Origin: Clostridia bacterium
GTDB lineage: Bacteria > Bacillota > Clostridia > Oscillospirales > Acutalibacteraceae
Assembly: GCA_017631795.1 (NCBI GenBank)
Contig: JAGBSO010000036.1
Coordinates: 1 to 34,319, forward strand
Length of the DNA: 34,319 bases
Direction of reading: 5' to 3'
In this document: piece after piece, positions 1 to 7,766 of the stretch
How the letters are laid out: every line of letters begins with the position of its first letter
Numbering within the stretch: position 1 is the stretch's first letter
Notes under the pieces: generated by a model
Database searches by the model: none
Told to the model about the DNA's origin: nothing
What the model saw: only the letters and a program-made list of their open reading frames with translations
Position numbers and translations under genes: made by a program

Positions 1-150
1 ATAATTTATCGCTTCGCTCAAATGGAAAGTTGAGAATGGAAAATGGAAAGTTTCGGAAGTGCTTCGCACTTGATTCCGCTTCGCTCTATTCATTTTCAAC
101 TTTCAATTTTCAATTTTCCACTACAATAATTCAGCTCCGCTGAATTATTG
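1..150. repeat. Composite palindromic intergenic repeat (left end)
   Basis: This non-coding stretch follows the stop codon of the sugar-binding protein gene. An A/G-rich arm at 20-50 (AATGGAAAGTTGAGAATGG and a further partial copy) is imperfectly complementary to the arm at 91-120, which contains repeated TTTCAATTTTCAA units. Between and beside the arms GCTTCGC (GCGAAGC on the other strand) occurs three times, at 11-17, 61-67 and 78-84; the middle one is the loop of a perfect hairpin at 57-71. A separate perfect 12-bp hairpin with a 3-nt loop lies at 124-150. The design matches the element at 34165-34319. It resembles a REP/MITE-like short intergenic repeat; mobility is inferred, not shown. 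It may extend beyond the window edge. Confidence 0.7.
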
Positions 151-1245
151 TCACCCTGTATATTTCTCATACGGAATATTTATTCTCCAGTTATCCACGA
201 TATTTTCTGCATCTATACCGTCAAAAGCGTTGTCGCCTTCAATGAAGTTATCAATAACATCAACAAGTGCATCTGCCATGCCTTCCGCATCCTGCTTGAT
301 TGTGCCTGTCATTGTGCCGTCTGCAATTCTTGCCTGTGCAGCCTGAGTTGCATCAACTCCGAAAACGGGAATCGTCTTGCCTGAGCCGTTGTTATACCCT
401 GCGGACTGAAGTGCGGCAATTGCACCGAGCGCCATTTCGTCATTGTTTGCGATAACAAGCTCAACCATATTGTTTGCGTTTTCGCTGTACTGAGCAAGGA
501 TTGTGCCCATGTAATCAGTTGCGGCAGCAGATGACCATGTGCCGTCCTGGTCAACAAGGTAACGATTCTGATTTGCTTCATCATAAAACTGAAGCTGCGG
601 TTTTCCTGCCTGTTTCAGAATTTTGTCAGCATCTTCAACACCGTATTGCGTTCTTGCAATCGCTTCAAGGTTTCCTTCCTGACCTTTAAACATGACATAA
701 CTTATCTTTCCGTCACCGTTAAGATCAACTTTATCATAATTTTCAACAAGATATCTGCCGATCATTTCACCCTGCATATGTCCTGCCATTTCATAATCCG
801 TGCCGACCATCAGGCATTTGTCATAACTTCTGATTACGGATTCATTGACCGAACGGTTGAAGAAAATTACAGGGATGTTTTTCTCTTTTGCAAGATTTAC
901 GATATTCTGCGCCGCATCATCGGAGCCTGTATCAACAATATTCACCGCAAGAACAGATGAACCCTTTGCAATGGCAGTCTGCACCTGCTCCGTCTGAGTT
1001 GTCTGATTGCCGTTTGCATCATAGTTCTGAAATTTCAGTCCTGCATCTTTCAGCTCCTTATCCATTTCGGAACGGACCGATGAAATATACGTATCACTGT
1101 ATGTGTAATAAAACACTGCAATATCTCCGATTTTTGCAGTATTGCTATTTTCCGTCCCGCCATTCTGCTGTTCCTGTTTCTTCGTGCAACCTGTTAATCC
1201 TGCAACAATCAACAATGATAAAAAAATCGCTGTCCATTTTTTCAT
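151..1245 (-). CDS. mglB: Galactose/glucose-type ABC transporter substrate-binding lipoprotein (MglB-like)
   Basis: A 364-residue solute-binding protein that captures a monosaccharide outside the membrane for an ABC importer. A lipoprotein signal ends in LTGC with Cys20 as the lipid anchor. The rest is a periplasmic-binding-protein type 1 (RbsB/MglB) fold. MglB-specific marks are the FFN at 128-130, a calcium-loop-like DLNGDGK at 174-180, the KG..G...ART segment at 187-199, the IANND segment and the late VFGVDA. The start is an ATG with GGAGG about 8 bases upstream. At the positions of the E. coli sugar ligands His152 and Asp154 this protein has Asn192 and Glu194, while the following Arg is kept, so the exact sugar is uncertain. 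No permease or ATPase gene is in the window; they could lie beyond the left edge. Confidence 0.85.
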   Translation of the reverse strand: MKKWTAIFLSLLIVAGLTGCTKKQEQQNGGTENSNTAKIGDIAVFYYTYSDTYISSVRSEMDKELKDAGLKFQNYDANGNQTTQTEQVQTAIAKGSSVLAVNIVDTGSDDAAQNIVNLAKEKNIPVIFFNRSVNESVIRSYDKCLMVGTDYEMAGHMQGEMIGRYLVENYDKVDLNGDGKISYVMFKGQEGNLEAIARTQYGVEDADKILKQAGKPQLQFYDEANQNRYLVDQDGTWSSAAATDYMGTILAQYSENANNMVELVIANNDEMALGAIAALQSAGYNNGSGKTIPVFGVDATQAAQARIADGTMTGTIKQDAEGMADALVDVIDNFIEGDNAFDGIDAENIVDNWRINIPYEKYTG

Positions 1246-1324
1246 TTCTTTTCCTCCTGAAAAGTTTTCTCTATTATTATTTTCCGCAAAACCGAAACTT
1301 AACCGAAAAATTAAAAATTTTTAC

Positions 1325-1356
1325 AAAAAAAAGATCACTGTCCGAAGACGGTGATC
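1325..1356 (-). terminator. Intrinsic terminator of the MATE gene
   Basis: On the minus strand a 10-bp stem (GATCACCGTC / GACAGTGATC, one wobble pair) is closed by a TTCG tetraloop and followed by eight T residues. It lies 16 bases past the MATE stop codon, so it should end that transcript and separate it from the sugar-binding gene downstream. Confidence 0.92.
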
Positions 1357-1372
1357 TGTTATAATATGATTT

Positions 1373-2767
1373 TTATTCTTCTTTCATGATTCTGTTTGCT
1401 TTTTTCATTGTCTTGCCAAGGAAAATTGCACTGAGTGTGAGTGAAAATACTTCCGCAACAGGAAAAGCAAGCCAGACGAGTTCAAGTTTTCCTGTTTTTG
1501 AAAGAAGCCATGCAACAGGAAGAAGAACAACGAGCTGTCGGCAGACTGAAACGATAAGACTGTAAAACGGATTGCCGATTGCCTGACAGACAGAGCCTGC
1601 AATAATACAGAAACCTGCAAGGCAGAAGTGAAGAGCAATTATACGCAGAGCAGGTATGCCGATTGCAAGCATATCTTCCGATGCGTTGAAAAATCCGAGA
1701 AGCACATGGGGCATAAATTCAAAAACTGCAAGACCTGCAAGCATGATACATACGGCAGAAACAATTGTAAGCCTTATTGTGCTTTTTACTCTTTCAGGTT
1801 TTTTTGCACCGAAGTTGAATGCAATAATGGGCACCATTCCGTTATTGAGTCCGAAAATCGGCATGAAAATAAAGCTCTGAAGCTTGAAATATGCACCGAA
1901 GACTGCCGCTGCAGTATCGCTGAATCCGAGAAGGATTGAATTGAGTCCGAAAGTCATGATTGAACCGATTGACTGCATTATGATTGAAGGGAAACCGACT
2001 TTGTAAATACCCTTTACTGTTGCTGAATGCCAACGGATTTCACGCAGTCTGATATGCACATCGGGGTTGAATTTTATATTCATTATAACAGCAACAATTG
2101 CCGCAATAATCTGACCTGCTACGGTTGCAACCGCAGCACCCTTTACGCCCATTGCAGGCATTCCCAGTTTGCCGAAAATAAGAATCGGGTCAAGAATGAT
2201 ATTTATAACCGCACCGATAAGCTGAGTGATTGTGGCATGAATCGTTCTGCCTGTTGACTGCAGAAGTCTTTCAAAACAGAACTGTGAAAATATACCCACT
2301 GAAAAACCGAGACAGATTGAAGCATAGTCTGTTCCGTACTGAATTATCTCTGCATTGTCGGTCTGCACCATAAAAAACGGTTTTGTAAGAAAAATACCGA
2401 TGAGTGCAAAAACAACACCGCAGCACAGTGACATGAATATGCCCACATTTGCAGTTCTGTCTGCTTCATCCTGTTTCTTTGCGCCCAATGCTCTTGAAAG
2501 CAGAGCATTGATACCCACTGCCGTACCTGCACCGCATGCAATCATAAGATTCTGTAAAGGGAATGCAAGAGAAACCGCAGTGAGTGCGTTTTCACTTATC
2601 TGTGAAACGAATATACTGTCAACGATATTATAAAATGCCTGCACCAGCATGGACAACATCATCGGCACTGCCATTGAAAAAAGCAGTTTGCCCGTGGACA
2701 TTACACCCATTTTGTTTTCGGGAGGCTGAACAACTCTTTTGTCTTTCATTTTCATTTTCCTTTTCAT
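1373..2767 (-). CDS. MATE family multidrug/toxin efflux transporter
   Basis: A 464-residue integral membrane protein of the multi-antimicrobial extrusion family, which exports cationic or organic compounds against Na+ or H+. Length is typical (440-470). Two homologous halves with about twelve hydrophobic segments are visible: the N-half has MLSMLVQAFYNIVDSIFVSQ and a GINALLSRALGA loop, and the C-half has AFNFGAKKPERV. The first ATG (2767) has no clear ribosome site; the in-frame ATG at 2749 follows an AAAAGG at about 9 bases, so the true start may be six codons later. It lies just downstream of the sugar nucleotidyltransferase, separated by a possible terminator, and has its own strong terminator. 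The substrate cannot be told from sequence. Confidence 0.92.
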   Translation of the reverse strand: MKRKMKMKDKRVVQPPENKMGVMSTGKLLFSMAVPMMLSMLVQAFYNIVDSIFVSQISENALTAVSLAFPLQNLMIACGAGTAVGINALLSRALGAKKQDEADRTANVGIFMSLCCGVVFALIGIFLTKPFFMVQTDNAEIIQYGTDYASICLGFSVGIFSQFCFERLLQSTGRTIHATITQLIGAVINIILDPILIFGKLGMPAMGVKGAAVATVAGQIIAAIVAVIMNIKFNPDVHIRLREIRWHSATVKGIYKVGFPSIIMQSIGSIMTFGLNSILLGFSDTAAAVFGAYFKLQSFIFMPIFGLNNGMVPIIAFNFGAKKPERVKSTIRLTIVSAVCIMLAGLAVFEFMPHVLLGFFNASEDMLAIGIPALRIIALHFCLAGFCIIAGSVCQAIGNPFYSLIVSVCRQLVVLLPVAWLLSKTGKLELVWLAFPVAEVFSLTLSAIFLGKTMKKANRIMKEE

Positions 2768-2778
2768 TTTCGCAATAA

Positions 2779-2804
2779 AATCGGGTGCATTTCCACACCC
2801 GATT
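2779..2804 (-). terminator. Possible terminator or leader hairpin between the nucleotidyltransferase and MATE genes
   Basis: A 9-bp perfect stem (AATCGGGTG / CACCCGATT) with an 8-base loop. Reading the minus strand the second arm runs into ATTTTATT, a short U-rich tail. It may end the nucleotidyltransferase transcript, or serve as a leader hairpin for the MATE gene, whose first ATG starts 11 bases further on. Confidence 0.5.
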
Positions 2805-2845
2805 CAGTATATTAACATAATTGAAATTTTAAGTCAATATTTCAA

Positions 2846-3724
2846 TTAATCATAATAGCCCTGAGCTATCATTTCTTCAATTGCCGCAACAACCTGAGGC
2901 TTATCTTCCTTGTATGTAACTCCGTACCACTTATCTTCAGCAGCAAGAACTTTAACTTTCTTTGTGCCGCTTTCAATAAGATCTGTGACAACAAGAGGAA
3001 GATAATATTCCTTTTTGGGTTCATTTATGTTATCTTTCAGGAATTCTGCAAAGCCTTTTTCGATATGATCAAAAATGTCAGGTCTGAATCCCCAGAGATT
3101 CATTGAAACGAGTGTGTCAGGCTGAAGCTGAGTCCATGTTTCGCCGTCATCCTCTGTAAACTGACATTCGTTGTTGATCTTTGTTCTTTCGGTAACGCTT
3201 TCAAGACAATCATCTTTTACAACGCAGACACCACGGGCAACAGTACCGTTTTCAGTAAGAGTATTCTTAAGTCTGAATGCTGCCATGCAGTAATCTGATG
3301 TGTCACTGACAAGTTCTTTATAGATATTTTCAAAAGCATTTCTGCCGTAATAGTCATCAGCATTTACAACTGCAAAGGGTTCTTTTACAGCATCTTTACA
3401 GCAAAGAATCGCATGAGCTGTGCCCCAGGGTTTCTCTCTGGTTTCAGGGCATACAAAACCGTCAGGAAGTTTATAAAGCTCCTGATAAACATATTCAACA
3501 TCTATGATTCCTGCAATTCTGTTGCCGACAATAGAAATAAAATCCTCGGCAATTGCCTCTTTTATAACAAAAACAATTTTTGTGAATCCTGCTCTTTTTG
3601 CATCATAAGCAGAGAAGTCAAGAAGAACTCTGCCATCCGCAGAAATAGGCTCCATCTGTTTAAGACCGCCGAATCTGCTGCCCATGCCTGCTGCCATTAC
3701 TACAAGTGTTGCATCTTTTGACAT
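2846..3724 (-). CDS. Sugar-phosphate nucleotidyltransferase family protein
   Basis: A 292-residue protein of the NTP_transferase superfamily, enzymes that join a sugar phosphate (or similar alcohol phosphate) to an NTP to make an NDP-activated precursor. The nucleotide-binding signature MAAGMGSRFGGLKQ lies at 9-22, with the conserved G-x-G-x-R and a following Lys. A VVNADDYYG segment near residue 120 supplies the catalytic metal-binding aspartates. The ribosome site GAGGG is 7-8 bases before the ATG. No sugar-modifying or glycosyltransferase partner is adjacent, so neither sugar nor nucleotide can be named. It lies downstream of the acetyltransferase gene with a gap of about 50 bases and could share a transcript with it. 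Confidence 0.85.
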   Translation of the reverse strand: MSKDATLVVMAAGMGSRFGGLKQMEPISADGRVLLDFSAYDAKRAGFTKIVFVIKEAIAEDFISIVGNRIAGIIDVEYVYQELYKLPDGFVCPETREKPWGTAHAILCCKDAVKEPFAVVNADDYYGRNAFENIYKELVSDTSDYCMAAFRLKNTLTENGTVARGVCVVKDDCLESVTERTKINNECQFTEDDGETWTQLQPDTLVSMNLWGFRPDIFDHIEKGFAEFLKDNINEPKKEYYLPLVVTDLIESGTKKVKVLAAEDKWYGVTYKEDKPQVVAAIEEMIAQGYYD

Positions 3725-3775
3725 AACATAACCCTCTTATCAATTTTTTTTATAATAAATTTGCTGTCCTGACTG

Positions 3776-4300
3776 TCAGATATACTTATAATAAATATTT
3801 CTTAACAGGTTGTCATACTTTAATTTCTGAGAATGAAAAACGTATCCTGCACTTTCCACATTTCTTCTGCTGTAAATATTATCGGGTGATACAGTCAGAC
3901 AAAGAACTTTGTAGCCTTTGTTTTTTGCTTCGTTTTCCAGTTTTTCCGTTAATTTTTTCTGCAATCCGTTACCTCTGTATTCAGGTCTTACGATTACAAG
4001 TTTGATATTCGCAACGGTATTGAGTTCACTTTCAGCAATACCGATATCTTTTCCTATATTTTCTGTGCCTGTTCCCAGAACATACAAAACCGCAAACCCT
4101 GCAAGTTTACCGTTATGATACGCACCGATTGTATAATGCGGTTCACAAAGACATTCGAGAAGCATTTCACGGCTGTTACGCCTTAAAATATCCGTATTAT
4201 CGGACAATGACTCAAAAGTCTCATCCTGAATTTCGCATATTTCGTCTATACATGTGGCTGTACACTGAGAAAAGACAAACTCAGATTTATCATACTTCAT
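3776..4300 (-). CDS. GNAT family N-acetyltransferase
   Basis: A 174-residue acetyl-CoA-dependent acetyltransferase. The acetyl-CoA pyrophosphate loop is clear in the segment VRPEYRGNGLQKKL (the R-x-x-G-x-G/A motif), preceded by a beta strand and followed by a helix and the LCLTVSPDN strand typical of motif B. The ATG at 4300 is chosen because AGGAAG sits 8 bases before it; a GTG at 4309 overlaps the upstream stop codon but touches the ribosome site and is less likely. The upstream gene ends 5 bases before this start, so the two are probably co-transcribed and translationally coupled. The acceptor substrate (protein, small amine or drug) is unknown. Confidence 0.85.
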   Translation of the reverse strand: MKYDKSEFVFSQCTATCIDEICEIQDETFESLSDNTDILRRNSREMLLECLCEPHYTIGAYHNGKLAGFAVLYVLGTGTENIGKDIGIAESELNTVANIKLVIVRPEYRGNGLQKKLTEKLENEAKNKGYKVLCLTVSPDNIYSRRNVESAGYVFHSQKLKYDNLLRNIYYKYI

Positions 4301-4305
4301 TTTTT

Positions 4306-4905
4306 TCACTTCCTGGAACGGATAATTCTCTTGTAAACATCTTCGTCTACAATTTTACTCAATGAGTATTCTTCATGAAACACAGGAAGATTCTTCTTTC
4401 TGCGGCACTCAATCCATTTTTTCTCAAGAACATAGAGATTTCTGAAATTGTCAGGACTTTTTGTAAGTTTCTGCCTCTGGACATAAGGGTTATGAACTGC
4501 AATAAAAAATCTGTATCCGAACAAATCATCAAACATTTCAATAGACAATGTCTCCCTGTCTATAAGCAACTGAAAGATCTCAAAAAATGTAAGGTAATTG
4601 GAGATCTGCACATTTGAAAGATCCAGATCCGGACAATTTTCGAAATCATATTTTTCAAACAAAGTATAAGCTGTTTTATAATCTTCGTTTTCAACAAACA
4701 TCTGATTAAGCTCTGCAAGAAAATCGCCTTCGGAAATTTTTCTTGACTGACTGAGTTCAACTCCGAGCAAAACCACACTCACAACAGCAATCAGACCTGA
4801 AAAAACCTGAGTAATATCCAGATTACTTTTTGCAGCAATAGCCATAATTGCCGCAGAAACAATTACCATCGCCACATATATAAAACTTCTTGATTTCTTT
4901 TTCAT
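4306..4905 (-). CDS. Small membrane protein of unknown function
   Basis: A 199-residue protein I do not recognise. A short basic N-terminus (KMKKKSRS-type) is followed by two hydrophobic segments at about 8-27 and 33-50, separated by a short NLDIT loop, and then a soluble, charged, mostly helical domain of about 150 residues. The start is taken as the ATG at 4905, which has AGAGGA about 9 bases upstream; a GTG two codons earlier is too close to that site. It lies 5 bases before the acetyltransferase gene, so the two likely form an operon. The soluble part contains Tyr/Phe/Leu-rich helices (FEIFQLLID, IECRRKK) but no catalytic motif I can identify. Confidence 0.75.
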   Translation of the reverse strand: MKKKSRSFIYVAMVIVSAAIMAIAAKSNLDITQVFSGLIAVVSVVLLGVELSQSRKISEGDFLAELNQMFVENEDYKTAYTLFEKYDFENCPDLDLSNVQISNYLTFFEIFQLLIDRETLSIEMFDDLFGYRFFIAVHNPYVQRQKLTKSPDNFRNLYVLEKKWIECRRKKNLPVFHEEYSLSKIVDEDVYKRIIRSRK

Positions 4906-4918
4906 TTTCACAATCCTC

Positions 4919-4947
4919 TGTCACAAGAAAATAAACAATCTGTGACA
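4919..4947. promoter_or_regulatory. Inverted repeat TGTCACA-N15-TGTGACA upstream of the small membrane protein gene
   Basis: Two perfectly complementary 7-base arms at 4919-4925 and 4941-4947 lie 13 bases in front of the start codon at 4905, immediately upstream of its ribosome site. This could be an operator for a dimeric regulator or a weak leader hairpin. Only the symmetry is observed; the role is inferred. Confidence 0.35.
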
Positions 4948-4965
4948 TTTCTTATAAAACTGCTG

Positions 4966-4998
4966 AAAAACGGACAGTTTTTCATGCTGTCCGTTTTT
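4966..4998 (-). terminator. Terminator after the ceramidase-like gene
   Basis: A 12-bp perfect stem (AAAAACGGACAG / CTGTCCGTTTTT) with a 9-base loop, ten bases past the stop codon of the ceramidase-like gene. On the minus strand the stem ends in five T residues; on the plus strand it also ends in a T run. Confidence 0.9.
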
Positions 4999-5008
4999 TC
5001 ATAATTAT

Positions 5009-6610
5009 TTATCTTACGGAAGCGATAAGAGCTTCGAAGTCCTTAACCATTGCTGAACCGGTTCTGTTACCTGTTGCAACAAGTTCAAGGCTCTTGTTTG
5101 AAGGCTCAAGAAGTGCCATGTAATCGTTATCGGGAATGATGTAACCGATCTGGTCGTTTGTGATACCGAATACGATAACTTCCTTATCGCCGATCATTTC
5201 TGCGATGGGAGCATATGTCCAGTCTGTACCTGTCCATGCTTTGTCTGAACCGAGACAACCGCCGTAAACAAGCTCTGCTGCGATTTCACCGGGAACGAGA
5301 ACAACAGCAACATCTGTGCCGATTTCCATGTAACCGATTTCTGAAACAACCTGATAATTGTCACCATCAATAACAACAGTGTTTGAGATAAGACCCATCT
5401 TACCTGCAAAAACAAGAATCTGGTTTGTGATTGTGTAGAATGTTTCCTTGTGAGCAATGTTAAGAACGGGAGCTACTTCTGTTTCGTTGTCGATTGAAGC
5501 AAACTTCTCTGAGAAAGCCTTTGCATAGATTGTGAGACCTTCAACAGTGTCAACACCTTCGGGAACACCGACTGCTTCCCAGTCCTGAGTTGTGCCCTGT
5601 TCTGCTGTGAGAACCATAAGGAAATCTGCATTGTAATTTTCGTTGATGTACTGTTCCATGTAGTAGGGATAGTCACCTGTGAGTTCTTTTCCGCCTGCAC
5701 CGTTACCTACGCAATGTGCAGCACTTGTTGTGAACCAGATCTCTCTGCCGCCGTCAGCAGGAACAAAACGGAAACGGTCAAATTCAGCATCAAGAACCTG
5801 AGGATCTCTCTTATCTGTAACGAAATCTGAGAAATCAGCACTGCCGTAATAAAGAGTACCTGCACTCATTGATGCAACAGCACTTTCAAGTGTTTCAGCA
5901 ATTTTTGCTGTCATGTTTGCCATGTATTCCTTGTTGATACCGTTTACGGGATCAGCCTTGCCTGCATTACCGAGAGCTTTGAGGATGCTGCCGTTCATAC
6001 CGAGTGTATCAACTGCACTATGCTGATGAAGAACTGAAATATTAAGGCTTACGATGTTGTTTGCTGCGCAGAAATCTGCAAGTGATGCACGGATTTCTCT
6101 TACATGTGTTGTTGTGATACCGTATGCGTCAACAACAACAAAAGCAACGTTGCCTCTGCCTGAGTTGTCACTCATAACAACTGTTCTTACAAGAAGATCG
6201 TCAAGGATTGCTGTAACAACCTTGTCTGAAACTGAAAGTGAACCGCCTACAAAATGTTTTCCGTCCATTTCATTACCTGTAAGGATTGATGCGTTTGCAT
6301 AACCCATTGACCAGTATGCGCCGTCAGCAGGAGCATCGAGGAATTCTTCTGTGCCTGCAGGAACGTCTGATGTGACATGGTCAGCCTTGTTAACCCATGT
6401 GGGAGGGTTGGGGATCATTTTATTGATACCTTTGACAAGTGTATCAATAACCTTGTCAAGTGCATCATAAAACACTTTTGTGAATGTGCTTACTTCTGCA
6501 TTTACGGGTACTTCGGGATCATAAGCTGCATAAGCTGCGGGAGCCATAACTGAACCCATGAGCATAATGCAAAGAACAACCGAAAGAACTTTTCTGAAAG
6601 TTTTTGTCAT
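5009..6610 (-). CDS. Secreted neutral/alkaline ceramidase-like hydrolase
   Basis: A 533-residue secreted protein. A signal peptide covers about residues 1-29 (basic MTKTFRK, hydrophobic core, AYA cleavage site). The rest matches the neutral/alkaline non-lysosomal ceramidase pattern, a zinc amidase fold acting on N-acyl lipids: an MGYAN segment near 103-107, a candidate zinc His at 119, VVVDAYG near 158-164, LHQHSAVD at 194-201 (cf. the THTHSGP zinc motif), AAHCVGNG followed by LTGDYPYY (cf. FACHP...LSGDYP), VLVPGEI for the zinc Glu, and a late ITNDQIGYIIPDNDY (cf. the N-x-x-x-GY/Tyr motif). The ligands therefore seem intact. The start ATG at 6610 has GGAAGG 8 bases upstream; a GTG three codons earlier does not fit. 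It has no dockerin. Substrate could be ceramide or another acyl-amide, as bacterial members are diverse. Confidence 0.75.
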   Translation of the reverse strand: MTKTFRKVLSVVLCIMLMGSVMAPAAYAAYDPEVPVNAEVSTFTKVFYDALDKVIDTLVKGINKMIPNPPTWVNKADHVTSDVPAGTEEFLDAPADGAYWSMGYANASILTGNEMDGKHFVGGSLSVSDKVVTAILDDLLVRTVVMSDNSGRGNVAFVVVDAYGITTTHVREIRASLADFCAANNIVSLNISVLHQHSAVDTLGMNGSILKALGNAGKADPVNGINKEYMANMTAKIAETLESAVASMSAGTLYYGSADFSDFVTDKRDPQVLDAEFDRFRFVPADGGREIWFTTSAAHCVGNGAGGKELTGDYPYYMEQYINENYNADFLMVLTAEQGTTQDWEAVGVPEGVDTVEGLTIYAKAFSEKFASIDNETEVAPVLNIAHKETFYTITNQILVFAGKMGLISNTVVIDGDNYQVVSEIGYMEIGTDVAVVLVPGEIAAELVYGGCLGSDKAWTGTDWTYAPIAEMIGDKEVIVFGITNDQIGYIIPDNDYMALLEPSNKSLELVATGNRTGSAMVKDFEALIASVR

Positions 6611-6655
6611 ACTGAACACCTTCCGAAATTTTTAGTATAAATTTTTGGTATAAAT

Positions 6656-6684
6656 ATTATATTATTTTACAATAGCATTGTCAA
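6656..6684 (-). promoter_or_regulatory. Promoter for the ceramidase-like gene
   Basis: On the minus strand a perfect TTGACA (6679-6684) and a perfect TATAAT (6656-6661) are separated by 17 bases. The -35 box starts 3 bases past the GH18 stop codon, so the ceramidase-like gene can be expressed independently of the genes upstream. Confidence 0.88.
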
Positions 6685-6687
6685 CAG

Positions 6688-7716
6688 TTAATTATCTTTT
6701 GTCACTTCACCGATTGCACGAAGCAGTGAATCGGGGTTTGTTGACGGCAGGTCACAAGTGTAATGCCAGATCATCACTCCGCCGAAGCCGTTCTGCATTG
6801 CGTATTCTGTCTTCTCACCGATAACATCGGGAGTGTTGAACCAGAAACTCTTCTGTAACTCTTCATCATAATAGAAGTTGTTTTCATCGAGCTTGTCGTA
6901 ATATGATCTGTAATCATACCAGTATGCATCGTGGTCTGTGGGACGAGCATAGAACGGAAGACCGAAGTTGATTTTCTCTGTGGGGATACCCTTCATTGTT
7001 GCCTTGTGAGAAAGATTGGTTGCATTTTCTGCTGTGGAATGCTTACCGTCTTCTTCATCATAAATGTCATACAGCATAAGCTCGAAATAATCAACCGCTT
7101 CGATTGCCATTGTTGAAATATCTGTATTCCAATCAGCAACAGCAATACCGATTGTTCTGTCGGGCATCGCTTTGTCAAGGCTTATAAGGAAATTGCTGTA
7201 CTTATTCCAGTGTTTAAGCTTTATGGGATGCTCATAGTCAAAATGTACACCGTCAAAATCGTAATATTCAATGACTTCTTTTATATTTTCTTCAAGCACA
7301 CCGCTTGCAAATGCCTTGTTGTGCTCAATCGACTGCTGCTCCATGTCATCTTCCCAGCTGATACCGTCTGATGTATAGGAAGGTCCGAGCATATTCAGAG
7401 AGATTGAAACATCCCTGTCACCGATAACAGTCCTGATGTTATTCAGCGCTGTTTCAAGAGTGTCCTTTTCCAGCACAACTTCGCCTTCTGCTGTGAAATT
7501 TGCACATCCGAAAAGAATAACATCTGTTATGATGTCAAAATCCTCTGAGTGCAGGGCTGAGATATCATAAACATATTTTCCGACAATATAGGATGTTACA
7601 CGGAAGTCAGGGGCAGGTGCCGGATTGCCTGTGTTTATTCCCAGAGAAAAACCTATGAAGTTTGCAACTGCCACAAGCATGGCACAGATTCTTCTGAATA
7701 ATAAAGTCAGGTACAA
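6688..7716 (-). CDS. Glycoside hydrolase family 18-type protein, secreted
   Basis: A 342-residue protein with an N-terminal signal peptide or anchor (about 1-28) and a GH18 TIM-barrel. The catalytic strand reads DGVHFDYE at 155-162: the acid/base Glu162, Asp160 and Asp155 fit the D-x-x-D-x-D-x-E signature but the middle Asp is His158. Further GH18 landmarks are SISLNMLG near 104-111, the Met/Tyr-rich FELMLYDIYDE strand and the late GGVMIWHYTCD strand carrying the substrate-stacking Trp. GH18 enzymes cleave chitin-type or N-glycan GlcNAc linkages with substrate assistance. The start is a TTG, supported by AGGAGG exactly 8 bases upstream; the first ATG is eleven codons later and too far from that site. 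It lies 50 bases after the double pseudo-phosphoesterase gene, probably as an operon. Confidence 0.82.
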   Translation of the reverse strand: MYLTLLFRRICAMLVAVANFIGFSLGINTGNPAPAPDFRVTSYIVGKYVYDISALHSEDFDIITDVILFGCANFTAEGEVVLEKDTLETALNNIRTVIGDRDVSISLNMLGPSYTSDGISWEDDMEQQSIEHNKAFASGVLEENIKEVIEYYDFDGVHFDYEHPIKLKHWNKYSNFLISLDKAMPDRTIGIAVADWNTDISTMAIEAVDYFELMLYDIYDEEDGKHSTAENATNLSHKATMKGIPTEKINFGLPFYARPTDHDAYWYDYRSYYDKLDENNFYYDEELQKSFWFNTPDVIGEKTEYAMQNGFGGVMIWHYTCDLPSTNPDSLLRAIGEVTKDN

Positions 7717-7739
7717 GTCTGATTCCTCCTTGTATTTTT

Positions 7740-7755
7740 ATAATTTTAAAATTAT
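7740..7755. repeat. Perfect 16-bp palindrome between the pseudo-phosphoesterase and GH18 genes
   Basis: ATAATTTTAAAATTAT is perfectly self-complementary and sits just upstream of the GH18 ribosome site. In such an A/T-rich gap it may be a chance palindrome, part of a promoter or an operator. Confidence 0.3.
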
Positions 7756-7766
7756 CCGTCTTTATA

